64,000 nt of DNA, taken from positions 19,829,034-19,893,033 of the forward strand of contig OZ024895.1 of assembly GCA_964017195.1 (NCBI GenBank), read 5' to 3'. Made by a program: the position numbers and the translations under genes. Source of the DNA: Siderastrea radians. Lineage: Eukaryota; Cnidaria; Anthozoa; Scleractinia; Rhizangiidae. How positions within the stretch are numbered: position 1 is the stretch's first letter; each line of letters starts with the position of its first letter. Below the pieces are notes generated by a model. That model worked only from the letters and a program-made list of their open reading frames with translations, did no database searches and was not told where the DNA came from. Shown here in pieces: positions 49,601 to 61,625 of the stretch.

Positions 49601-52219
49601 GTCAGTTTTCTGCCTTACGTAATGCGTGAAACTGGCGTGAAATTCGCGTGCGGTGTTTATTTCGCAACTTGTTAATCGGAAAGCCTGGAAATGGATTTGC
49701 TGGCAGAATATGCAAGTGATAGCGAGTCAAGCTCCAGTACATCTGATGAGAACGAGCGTGAAACCGTAAACGCTGATAAAGATTTAAATGAGGGAACTGT
49801 AAGACAGGTGTATCTTGTAACGTACAGTCAGGCGGATGTGGAACAATTTCCTACAAGAAGATCGTTTGCCGAGGCCGTTGTTGGTTGTTTTACTCAGTCT
49901 ACACTGAAATTCTACACTGAAATAACTGTTGCTAAAACTGGCTTCAAACGAACTGAATAAATGCAATTTACTACTCACGTGATAAGCGCACGTTCTACGA
50001 TCAACAGCCTGACAACTGAGAAGATATCTAATAATATTATTAGTGGACGTCGAATTCTTGTAGACCGTGGTAAAATTTTATTTTTAATACACAGTGTTGT
50101 TTTAGGTAGTCGAAATGATTTGATACAGTGATGTTTATACATTTAAATGCATAAATGTGATACAAGACTGAAAAAAAAATCTGTTTTCTCCACTTTGTAT
50201 TGTACACGTTCTACAGCCTGTACATATCTGTGACACGAGCGTGACATAAGAGGACATTTGTGCACGTTCAATCTATTGATTGTGTTACTGTTATGTAGCT
50301 TGCTTGCAGTTTGCTACACATCGCCTGCGTAGATCGCCGGATTTCCACAATACTGTTTGTTTTATTGCAGTACAAGTACTATCTTTAATTAATGCAAAGG
50401 TAAAGTCCGCCAGCGTAGAGGTCCACAGCTGTTGTGGTTGAATCCGATTTCGTGGTATTAAGTGTCCCAAGAGTATTATTCCTATAGCTACTTCCCGGGT
50501 GAGATTCTCGTCCTTGGCAGGTACCCCCGCATTTTGTTAGCTTTACTACACTGCTGGCATTTACCCATTGGGTACCCATTTTTGTAGGAAGCGAGAGAGA
50601 GTCAATGTGTAGTAAAGTTTTGCTGCAATAAATAACATCGTGGCAGACATGGCATAGGTTACCTGCACCTGACTGCATCTTTTCTTGTTTCCTGTAGGCG
50701 CCTTGGGTGAAGTAAATGAAGCAGTCAAAGGTGTGGAGGAAAGCATCAGGAAACTAGTAAGAAATGCTTGCTTTGCTTAAGAATTTTGTTCTTAGTGAGA
50801 CTGGAACTTTATCTTCTTAAAGTCAATCCGTGATGCAAATTAGAGCGCTTTTTAATTGAGTGTCGAAAGTAATTCGCGTCTTGCTTTGGTTTTGCTTTAC
50901 TTCGTTCTGTTATTGGTGAAAAAATCTCGCGCCACTTTCTCGACCAATCAGAATTAAAACTCAAACCAATCGTGACTTGCTTGCACGCGTTTTCCCGCGC
51001 TTAGCGCAGGTTACATTTATTTGCTTCGAGTTCTGATTGGTTTATTGGGTAACTTGCCTTTTTTGTGATTGGCTTGGATAATTACTTTGGTTTTGGTTAT
51101 ACGACAGTGAATCAAAAAGTGCTCTAAAAGCAGATGTTTCACTGGTTTTGAAAAAAGTGTGTTAACCCTCAAAGAAACTTTTGTAGTTGTTAATGTGCTT
51201 TACTGATTCTGCAAAAATAATAATTAAAGGGAAAAAAATCTCCCGAAAAAGCGATATACGCCCCTTTCACTCATAGTTCGTATATTTAACAGTCACGCCT
51301 CTTCAGATTGGTGGGAAGGTTACAAGAGGCCGTTGTCACTTTATTTCTGGACTGGCAGTGGCATGGAACGTTGAGACTACTAGTACCCAACTTCAGGGTT
51401 GTGTCACAAAGATCCCAAAACCTTGTCAAGATCTGTACAAATTGTGATTTAAATGATACCTAAGAGCAAGGATCTGTGGGTAAGAGCCTTACGTTCAGGC
51501 CCTTTGCCTTTGCTCTATTCATTGCTAAACGACTTGTTGGACAAAGTGCTTCGTTTTTTGGGACTGGTACTGTCAAAAAGCCATGTTCATACTGTTCACG
51601 AGGTTCTGATGGCAGGCGTAGTGCTACGGCAGCAAACGTGGACACCCCCTGACAATCGAAGTGCATTCCCGAGAGCTGTGGGGGGGAGGGGGGGGGGAGA
51701 AATTATTGTGATGTTACATCTTATTTGTCCTCCCTCTTGTTGCCTGGTTCTTTCCCACGAACTAACTTTTCTTTGTCCAGTCGGTTATACAGTAAACGAG
51801 GATTTTTGAATTGTCCATATCTGTTTGCAGGAGAACTTTCAAAAGATCATTGAACTCGAAAGAGATCTCCTTGGTATTGACAACCTTGTCCAAGCTGGAA
51901 GGGTGAGTGCTTGATTATGTTCTTTACGCAGTTAACAGTACCTCTTTTTGATTGGAAGGTTAATCCTTTTCCGTTATGTTTTAGGAATTTATTAGGGAGG
52001 GATGTCTGCAAAAGATCGATAGGAAAGGGCCACAACCAAGAATGTTTTTCCTGGTAAGAAAATTAAATTTGCTTGGCAGACTTTTGTGTTAAAAAGAGAT
52101 GTCTTTAACTCGATCGTTTTGATTGTGTGAAGGCAAAGCTGCAAAAAATCTTGGCTGCTGGGTCACGGAGAACGTGTGCTTTGGAATAAAAGTGTAAAGA
52201 TTTATTTTACTGCAGTCAG

Positions 52220-52293
<74 letters not shown>

Positions 52294-55200
52294 CATTTAT
52301 TATTGTCAATGCGTGGGATAAGGTTGCCCCCTATATCCGAGCTAGAGGCTCATGTATAAAACGCATGACAGAAAATAACATAAAATACATGCTTACTATG
52401 ATTCAAACAATACGTCTAGGAATGGAAAATGTTCTGATCACCAATCATCGTTGACTTTTGGTCCATTCTTGTTGTTCCTCGAGTCTTACCAAACACTCGC
52501 GATGATATTTTTCATTTTGCGTGACTGTGTCACTGCTAGTGGAATGAAGCCTTTTTTCTTCTATGTTGTCATGTACCCAACTCATGTCTGTACTGTGGTA
52601 AAAAAGGAGAGACTTTGTTGGTTTTCTTTTAGCATATGCATTCACGTTGCTTTTATAGTTGTTGGTTTTACAAGTCCTCTATTGCAATTTTTATCAGTTT
52701 TCAGATATTCTTATTTATACCTGCAAAGGGGTAACCCTTACAAACCAGTTCAGAGTGCGTGGGCAGATACCTCTGGACTCTGTAACGGTAATGTACCTTT
52801 AGATTCTGTGTTGTCAAATTTAGTGTGAAAATAGTCCAACTTCGACTTTTACCAAGACTGCTGAATAAAACTACTGAAGACGCATTCAAGAGTTTTACCG
52901 GGTGAGTCTCAATCTGAAGACAAATATGTACAAATACCGACAGGAAAGTGCTTCAATTCTAAAACAAAACAATGCACAGATTTGTGAGTAATAACAATAA
53001 CTTTGTAGTTCATCATCTCACTGGTATTTGTGAATATTTTACTTCAGATTGAGACTAATCCTGTTCAAATGGGGCTTCTGTCTTTTTAACCAGTGGTCTT
53101 GGTGAACTGGAAACTGGGTCATTGAATGTCTATTATGATAACTACAGTACAACTCCTCCATTCAACCATATCGTTATCATAAGCACATTTTTGTGGCCCC
53201 AGCGAAAACTTGCGCATTTTCTTATCCGAAAACGACCAACTAGTTAATGCCACTAACAACCACCTTTAGTAGTCTTAAACTCTTATATTCGTTATAAATT
53301 TTAGCCTGCTAAAGCAATTACTGCGTTAATATTGCCGCTTATTTGTGGCACAAAAGACAGGTTGGTTACAGTTGTTTTCTTAGCTGAAAACTGGAACCTC
53401 GCTAGTCCGGTCACCCCGTTTATGTGACGAATGACTAGTCCTTTCGGAGTCCCAAGTTGTTATATTCTTTATGATTTACACCATTTATACGAGCTCTCGT
53501 AAAATTTGTTAGCCTAAATGACAAAAGAAAACAAAAATTGCCAAAGACAAGGTCAAAAATTATCATAGGTCGGTAAATTATGATCGTCCGGGTGAGTGTA
53601 GTCCTGAGAAGGACTGTTTGTGATGACATTGACTGACGTTTCGACAACCTGACTCTGATGATGACTTCTGTTCAGGTTTTCAAAACGTCAGTCAATGTCA
53701 CCACAAACAGTCCTTCTCAGGACTACACTCACCCGGACGATCATAATTTATCGACCTATGATATGACTTCTGGGTTGAAACCATTTACAGTCAAAAATTA
53801 TCTTTTAAACTACATATATTTGTAACCAGTTTCAAAGGTCATTCGCCTTCTGATGTAATTATTGATGCCGCCGTTTTCTGTCTTTTATCTTTGCTCCTCC
53901 ATTCCTTGTGCCAACGAAAGCGCATCAGTCTGCCAGTGTCTTGACCTTCTCAGCTTGTACAGTTGGGAAAATTAGAGGTTGGGAACTTAACTGGAAAGAG
54001 ATGCAGGACTCTCCGTAATTTAAGGAGACATTTATGGTGGTTCTAACTTTTCAGCCTGTGAATGAAATCCTATGGTGTGACCACTCAAATGAAACCTCTT
54101 CAGCAGTCCTTTCTCATGGTACTATTTGTTTTTAAGTATTTTACCAAATGGAAATTGGGATTTGCCTTGAATTTTGATTTCAGTCGCTACTGGGAGTTAA
54201 AGGGTTAAACTTAAATTTGTAGAACTATTTGTGGAAGCTTTTGTTTATCATTAATTTTGTATTCATGTTATTTCCCAGCTTGATAACGATGGTCCACAGA
54301 TGCATGGCCTTTATTCTTTCGCCATCATCACAGAAGACAGAGAGTTCCTTTTGGCTGCGAGTTCAGAGGAGGAAAAATACAAGTGGATGGAGGTGAGAAT
54401 CAAACAGAAAATTTGACAAAACGTATTTTAATTGGCGAACAAAAGGGAGTGGCATGAAAAATATCACCGATCCTTTTGTTAGCAGAACTCTTTGCAAGTT
54501 GTAAGAACGTAGTTACTTGGTCTCATGCCTCGTTTCTCCTACATCCCGTTCTTGCCGGACGGAAAAACCTTAAATAACAACATAGCAAAGCCCCAATTGT
54601 GAGAATGTAATTTCTCCTTACAGTATCATTACTTGATCAAACGTACAGGTCTTGAGAATTAAGGAAATGATCACTAAAGATGAGGTGTCTTGATGTGTAA
54701 GCAAATTCTCCCAACTAGTACGGTAGAGAATATATATGGAGAACAGTAAGGAGAACATGCATGTTGATACTGGGGCTTACCCATCTAGTCCTTGCATCAA
54801 ATCATAGGCGCTGTGACTGTGTCTCGAGGGTTTATGTTTTGTATTAATAGGGACTTTAAGCAACGGCAACGGCAACGCAAAGGAGAACGTCATTCAATCT
54901 GTGTATTTCGGTTCTTTTATTCTACTTCGCAATTATTCCAACTCGTGTAAATTGTCTTATGTGGCCAAGCTTTCCGGGAGCTGATTTCGTAGGGACAGCG
55001 CTCAAGTTCAGTTAGAGAAACAAAAATTCACCGTCGTATGTTCTCGTTCTGCCCAAAACCTTAGAACTAGTCATTTCACGTTGTTGTTTTGCAGAGGACG
55101 GCAAAGAAATGTACTAAAATGTAGAGCGCACGTGCAGAGCCATTGTTGTGTTCATTAAAACCTATTGCTTTTCCACGTTGTCGTTGTCGTCGCCGTCGTG

Positions 55201-58200
55201 GTTGTTTAAACTCCCTATTAGTAGGCACGGTCCTTGAAAAACCCGAGTTTGCTCAGACCATCCCGAGATGCGCAGAACGTATAGGAGGCACGGTGCTTAA
55301 AATGTGCCTGTAGATGTCAGATTCTTATGTGATTATTTGCCATGTATTTCACACTGACTACCCTGTGTAGCAGGGTCACCCGGCGCTTGCTGCCTATTAC
55401 CTCTGTTGTCCTGTGGAGGGCCACAAAACATTTTGAGAGATCTGAGTGTGTGAAAGGTTTCCACCTTGTCTGGATTATACCATTAGTTCTTGCCTTGTTA
55501 ATTGTGGTGTTATTTCTTTTATAATAGGATTTGAAACGAGCAGTAAAGCAAGCCAAGGATCGGGTAATGATCATGAATTTTACTGGTGCTTTTATTTCTG
55601 ATTTTGGGTGGTAACGCGAAAAGGCCTTGCCTCCAAATTCCCCTTGGTAATTTTGACTTTTGTTTCTGTGAAAGCGTTCCCAAAGTGTGGCAATCCTCAG
55701 CTATCGAGCAGAGTACGCATTTACATTACATGACTCGAGTCGGCAAAATCTGTAGAGAAATCACGCTAACTATAAAATAAAATGACTTGTAAAATCAATC
55801 GTTGTGCTACGATTTGTTGTGTTGTACAACTTGGTTTCAACCTCTGATTCTGATTCGGTGATTTTTGTTTGTTTGTTTGTTTGTTTGTTTGTTTGTTTTT
55901 TAAGAAATCCGTGTTAAATGTTTACATGGAGTTTACTGACTTCATTTGCAGGTGGTCTGTGGAGGATGCTCACAAAAGAGATCCAACTTGGCATACCGCA
56001 CGCCCAACATGAGGTCAACAAGATTCCTTTGCGAAGAATGCTACAATGTTCTTGAACAGGGTATGTTTAAGTCTAAAGTGTATAGTTATCCAAGTGACCT
56101 GGATCGAACCACGCATCGATGTAGTTATTAGATTTGTAGTTATTTAACAATGTAGTCAGTATTTTACAATTATTATAACCTGTAGTTGTTTGGTAATTTT
56201 TATGGGATAAATTCATAATTTTGTGAATTTAGTTTAGCTGTACATGGGTTTATACCAGTCGGTACTATTGTATCAGCTGATCCATTTTGCAGGGAATGTC
56301 TACTGTCATGTGAATTTTGTTCACAGAGATGACTCCAAGGATAATTTTATTCCTCGGATTTGCTTGACAATTACCCTGGTAGCAGAGTTTTCTTGGTCTC
56401 GTTATGTTCTGTCAGGCGACGTGGACGGCGGTGGGTCAAAGAATCGGACGGTTTTGTGCAGAGGTTACTTTTGTGCCTGCCGGAACATAGGGCGACCGAG
56501 AAACCGATAGTCTCCCTAGTAAGTCGGTTTATGCTACAGAAATCAGAACTAAGTGCGGCAGCGATCCGCCTCCTGGTTCAGTCTATCTGTTGTATTGGAG
56601 AAATTTCACCTTGTTAGTAATCGTGAAGCTTACGTTTCAGAAAACTTAATGAATGGAGATTCACCCTACCCCCAGCTTGGACCAATTGGCAAGGTCCTGC
56701 CCCTGCCCACCCCTGTGGAAATAACAGGAAGAACAACTGGTGACGGATCAGACGAGGAAGCTAGTTCCAGTCCCGTCTCAAGTCTGGACAAGAGACATGC
56801 GCACACGCACACAATGTCCACGCGAAGAGTTTGTTGGCATAGAAACACGAGTATTAGTATGACGGAGCACTCTCTTTCAGTTCGAGTAAGTGTTGCTTTG
56901 CTATTTTCTAGAGTCAGTGCGGCATCGCGGGATTACCACAATTTCAAAACCTATCACGTCAAACGTGACAAATTTTTGCCAAGGAGACCTGTGTTCTGCA
57001 GACAAAGAGGTTCGACAATTGGTTCGAATTTTTCTGCTTGAAGATTTGAAATCACTTAGCCCTTGCGAGCTCACTTCTAGAGTAAGCCGTGTTAACATAG
57101 AAAGGTCGATCTTTGGCTAAAGGAAGTGTTTCACTAAGTAGATTTTCTTGTAACTTGTCTCGCAATTTCGTTTTGACACCAGTTGCACGTTGCAAAACAA
57201 GTTGCCTGGTGGGTGTTGCAATGGGCAACGTTTCTTGCAATTTGACTCGCTGTCGTTGAAGACAAACAGCGCAGAGGACAATAACATCACTTCATTTGAT
57301 CTCACAAAACGTTGTAGGAAACATGCTACACTATGCAATCCTTGTAAAATTTGTTGCAGCGTTGAGGGAATCATTGCGAACAGTATAACCGGCTTCTTCC
57401 CGCTATTGAATGTCAGTTGTAGGGATTGAACACTAGCTAGGTAATTTTTGTAGCAGATTGTGTCGCAAAAAATCGGAGACGAGAAGCACTGAAGAAAAAT
57501 TGTCTAGTGTAATTGCCAATTGTCTTCTTTTGTTAACTCTTGAAACATTTTCTGAGATTTTTTCCATTTAGCCGATGGTACGACTTTAGGCCAATCGTTA
57601 ACCATTTTAATGGTGAAGAGTTAGCTCTCGTTAAACACAACCGTAGCTATCTAAACTAAATTAAATGCCTCGTTTGTATCTTTTTAGAATCAAATGAGTG
57701 GAGAGTTGTTGAGGAAATTCAAAACCGGCAACCGCTGGCAGAAGTTGTGGGTTGTTTTCACGAATTTCTGTCTGTTCTTCTACAAGACACACGAGGTATG
57801 TGCTCACATCGATCATATTTTATTTGGCGTTCGTCCGCTACGGAAGTTGTTAAGTGGTGTAGTAGTGCTCTTTCAACGGTACTGTTGGTCGGCGCTTCTG
57901 AAGGTCGTTGGTTCAAGGCTTGTGACGGCGTCGTGTTTTGTTGTTTCGATAAACAAAAAACTTAGCTCCCATTGTCTCTTTCTACCCAGCTGTATCTAAG
58001 GTCCTGGCTTGTTCAAAGCAAAGTTAACCCAGGATTAGCGTCAATTTTTAATTCAAGAAAAAAATCCAAAATCCAAAACGAGGTGGACTCCAGTAAATTA
58101 TTTTCACTTAGCAACTCGACTTTGGCTGCTTTAAAATTGTCACTTAAAATTGGCAGTATTAACGCTTTTGAACAAGAGAATCAAACCTTGGACAACATTT

Positions 58201-61200
58201 AACTCAAGGTTAGTGCTAATCTGCTTTCAAACAACCGTGCCCTGGCGAACAAATGCTACGGTAACCCTGCGATGGACTAGTACCCCATTCAGATGGGGAA
58301 GGGTAGTGCTCCTAGTTTGATCGCGCGGCGGAAACCGGAATTAAGCTTCCTCCTTGTGGAAAACTGGCTGTCCAGGTGCTTTGTCTTACCACTACAAACA
58401 AAGTTTTTCTCTCTGCCAAATGAGTAAAATCAAGTATGAAGGTAGGTTCAGTTATAAAGCAAGCTCATGGCCATTACGATATATCAGCCAGGATCCCGTA
58501 AATACGCAATATGAACATGCATTTTCCCGCACTGTTCTCCATATATTTCGTATGGTACCAGTTAACGGAAATTGCTTAAACGTTAAGACATTTTGTTTTT
58601 GTTGATCGTTCCCTTTACTCTCATGACCTGGATGTTTGATCAAGTTGTGATAGTGTAAAGAGAAATTAGATTTGACGTTTTTGAGTGAAGTGTTCTGTCT
58701 TGTGTCTTATTTTAGGACGAGTTTCCGCTGGCCAGCTTACCACTGCTTGGCTACTCTGTCGCCAGACCAATTGAGGTAGAGTGATCCACATCTTAAATCT
58801 CCTAAACGTGTATAGGGCAAGAGTAGAAGAATGACACAAAAACGTTTCACCATTTTAACCACCGCCATAACAAAATGTCATGTTAATGCCAAGAGATGAC
58901 GCTAGTAATGTTATCTCCAATTCCCTTTGTACGTAAAAGGTAGTTGGTATGGCACTGGTGTCTCACTTTCAATTCTCCGCTTAGTACGTTAGTACGCCGT
59001 TAGACGCGTTATCCGTAATTCTTTCAGTATACACTCTTTTTTTTAATAAGAATGTTGTTTTCCGGCCCAGGCTGAATATTCTTATTTTTTCTGCCGATTT
59101 TAGGCTGAAAATATTCTTGTATTTAATTTATGACTATTATTCGTAAATTATAGCTTATGACATTTCCGTTTTATAATGTATTTGGGTATCAATTACAAGT
59201 TTTCGGTGTCTAGATCTGTATCGCGTTACATTTTGCACGTGCTCCATCGCTTTCCGTTGCAGTCAGGGAGGTTTTTTCGTTTTGTTGGCTAGTTTTGCCG
59301 TTTAGAGAAAGGAATAATTGTATACGGTGAAGTTAAAAACATACAATTGTATTGTATTTACAGATTTTCAACACAAAATTATATCCTTTTCAAAATCTCA
59401 GCCTAGGTTTTATTCTTAAAATATTCTTAAAATTTCGCAAATTTCAACCTCGATATTCTTACAAAATATATTCTTATAAAAAAGGAGTGTAGTGGAACCC
59501 TAAATAACGAAGACCCCGGTATAACGAATGGTATTTTTCAGCCCAGTAATAGTCAAATGTATGGAGAAGAACCCCGATATAACGAACACATTTTCCCAGT
59601 CCCTTAGCACTTCGTCATATCGGGCTTCGTCATATCGGGATTGGGGTTCTACTGTACTTTTGGTACAGCGGTAGTTGCGTTATCTTCAATTCCCGTGGGA
59701 CGTTAGTACGGGATAGAGGCGTTATCTGTTCAATACTCTCAGTGCGTTGGTAAAGCGGTAGACGCGTTGTCTGTAATTTCCTTACTACTTTAGTATGGTG
59801 CCCGTCTTATGTTCAATTTCTGGCCTATTGCGATAGCACGGCACTTGTCGCGTTATCTTAATTTCTCTTAGTACGACAATACGACTCTACTCGTGCTATC
59901 TTTGATTCTTTACGCCGTCTGTTGAACAATAGTATAGTTTCGAGTTCAACAAGGCCGCTGTATAAAAAGACAAAAGGCACATTCATACAGGGTTAGTCTC
60001 ATTCTGTAGTGAAATATTTAAAAATACCAATGCGAAGATGAACTATTCACAACACCGTGCATCGTCCTATTTCAAAGATTTTGCACTTTCCTGCTAATAT
60101 TGTTTAATAGTTTACTTCAGAATGAGACTAACCCTGCATAAATGTGGCTCTTGTCTTTTTAACGGGGGCGAGCCTTAACTACAGATGTAATTTTTTTGTT
60201 TACCCACGAAACACTTAGGAGCTCAGAAGCTCGTTAAGACGTGTTCGTGCGCTCCAGATCTAATCGGAATGTGGAAGTGTTGGTTTTTGAGGAGAGGGGA
60301 AAACCGGAGTACCCGGAGAAAAACCTCTCGGAGAAAGGACGAGAACCAACAACAAACTCGACCCACATATGACACCGGGACCGGGAGTCGACCCCGAACC
60401 ACATTGGTGGGAGGCGAGCGCTCTCACCACTGCGCCATCCCTGCTCCCCTAAGGGATTTTTGCGGCTGGTATTTTGTCATACGCTGTTTTGCAGTATCTT
60501 GTGCTTCTAGATTGGTAAAATGCATGAGGATGACCATCTGAATTTTAAATTAAAATCAACACTGCGCGTGCTTAGCTAGTGCCAGTCCCCAACCGCGCAT
60601 AAGAAAGAAAAATCCCTTAAACTCGGAAGAAAAGCTAAGGTTCCATTTTTTTTCACGAATAAGATAAATCAGCGTTCTTTATAATCTGACCTAAGCAATT
60701 ACTGTTTACGTAAATAACAGAAAATCTACAGCAGAAAATGTATATCCGCGCGTATTATCGGGCGATGTGGTGTTAGGATACTCAACTCTCTCTGTGTATC
60801 GTGTCATTTTGGCAGGCTGATGGCATTGACAAGGATCTCGTGTTCAAGCTCCAGTACAAGTCACACGTTTATTTCTTCAGAGCAGAAAATGAATACACGT
60901 TCTTCAGGTATGAAACATTTACATTTTGAAAGAGAAACTAAGGCGTAGTACAGCCAGCAACTCCTCAGTTTTATGATCTGGAGGCCTTCGTCATTTAACA
61001 GTGAAGGAAAGAATTGACTAAACTAAACTAAAGCTGTTTGTCAGTGACTGCCCGATACTCACATCGGAGTAATCACGTTGAACACGAATAATGCATCGAA
61101 GAAGGCAAAAACAACTCCTTTTTTCATTGTCTCTGGGACATCAGGCGACTTAGCTTAGCTTAATAAATAACATCAAAGGAACGTCTTAATGCTCAATAGC

Positions 61201-61543
61201 TTTCAGTCTCAAAAGGTAGAAACACATTAAATGACATAACAAACAGAACTACTGCTCGGTAGTTTTCTTTTTCTTCGCAAAGTCATACCTAAAATTTCAT
61301 CCACACAATCGAATGGTAGAATTTTCTTGTTTAGCACAAACCGCACCACAAGACAGTACTGCTCAGTAGCTTTAATTTGAATGGCAATACTTTAGGATTT
61401 TATCCACAGACTCAACGTTTGAATTACCTTCCATAGCAGAATAAACAGTGCCACATGAAAAAATGCTACTCAATGGCTTTCATTTGAATGATGAACTTTA
61501 GAATTTTGTCCGCATACTCAAACGTTTGAACCACTTTTCATGA

Positions 61544-61625
<82 letters not shown>

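Noticed and set aside
52451..52828. 125-codon open frame overlapping FARP exon 27
   Set aside because: It is in the wrong frame over the exon; the exon's own frame matches PH1 exactly.
55564..55951. Missing N-terminal half of the FYVE finger
   Set aside because: Scanned in three forward frames for CxxC and HHC-type codons; none in frame with plausible splice sites. An exon further away would interrupt the PH1 helix.
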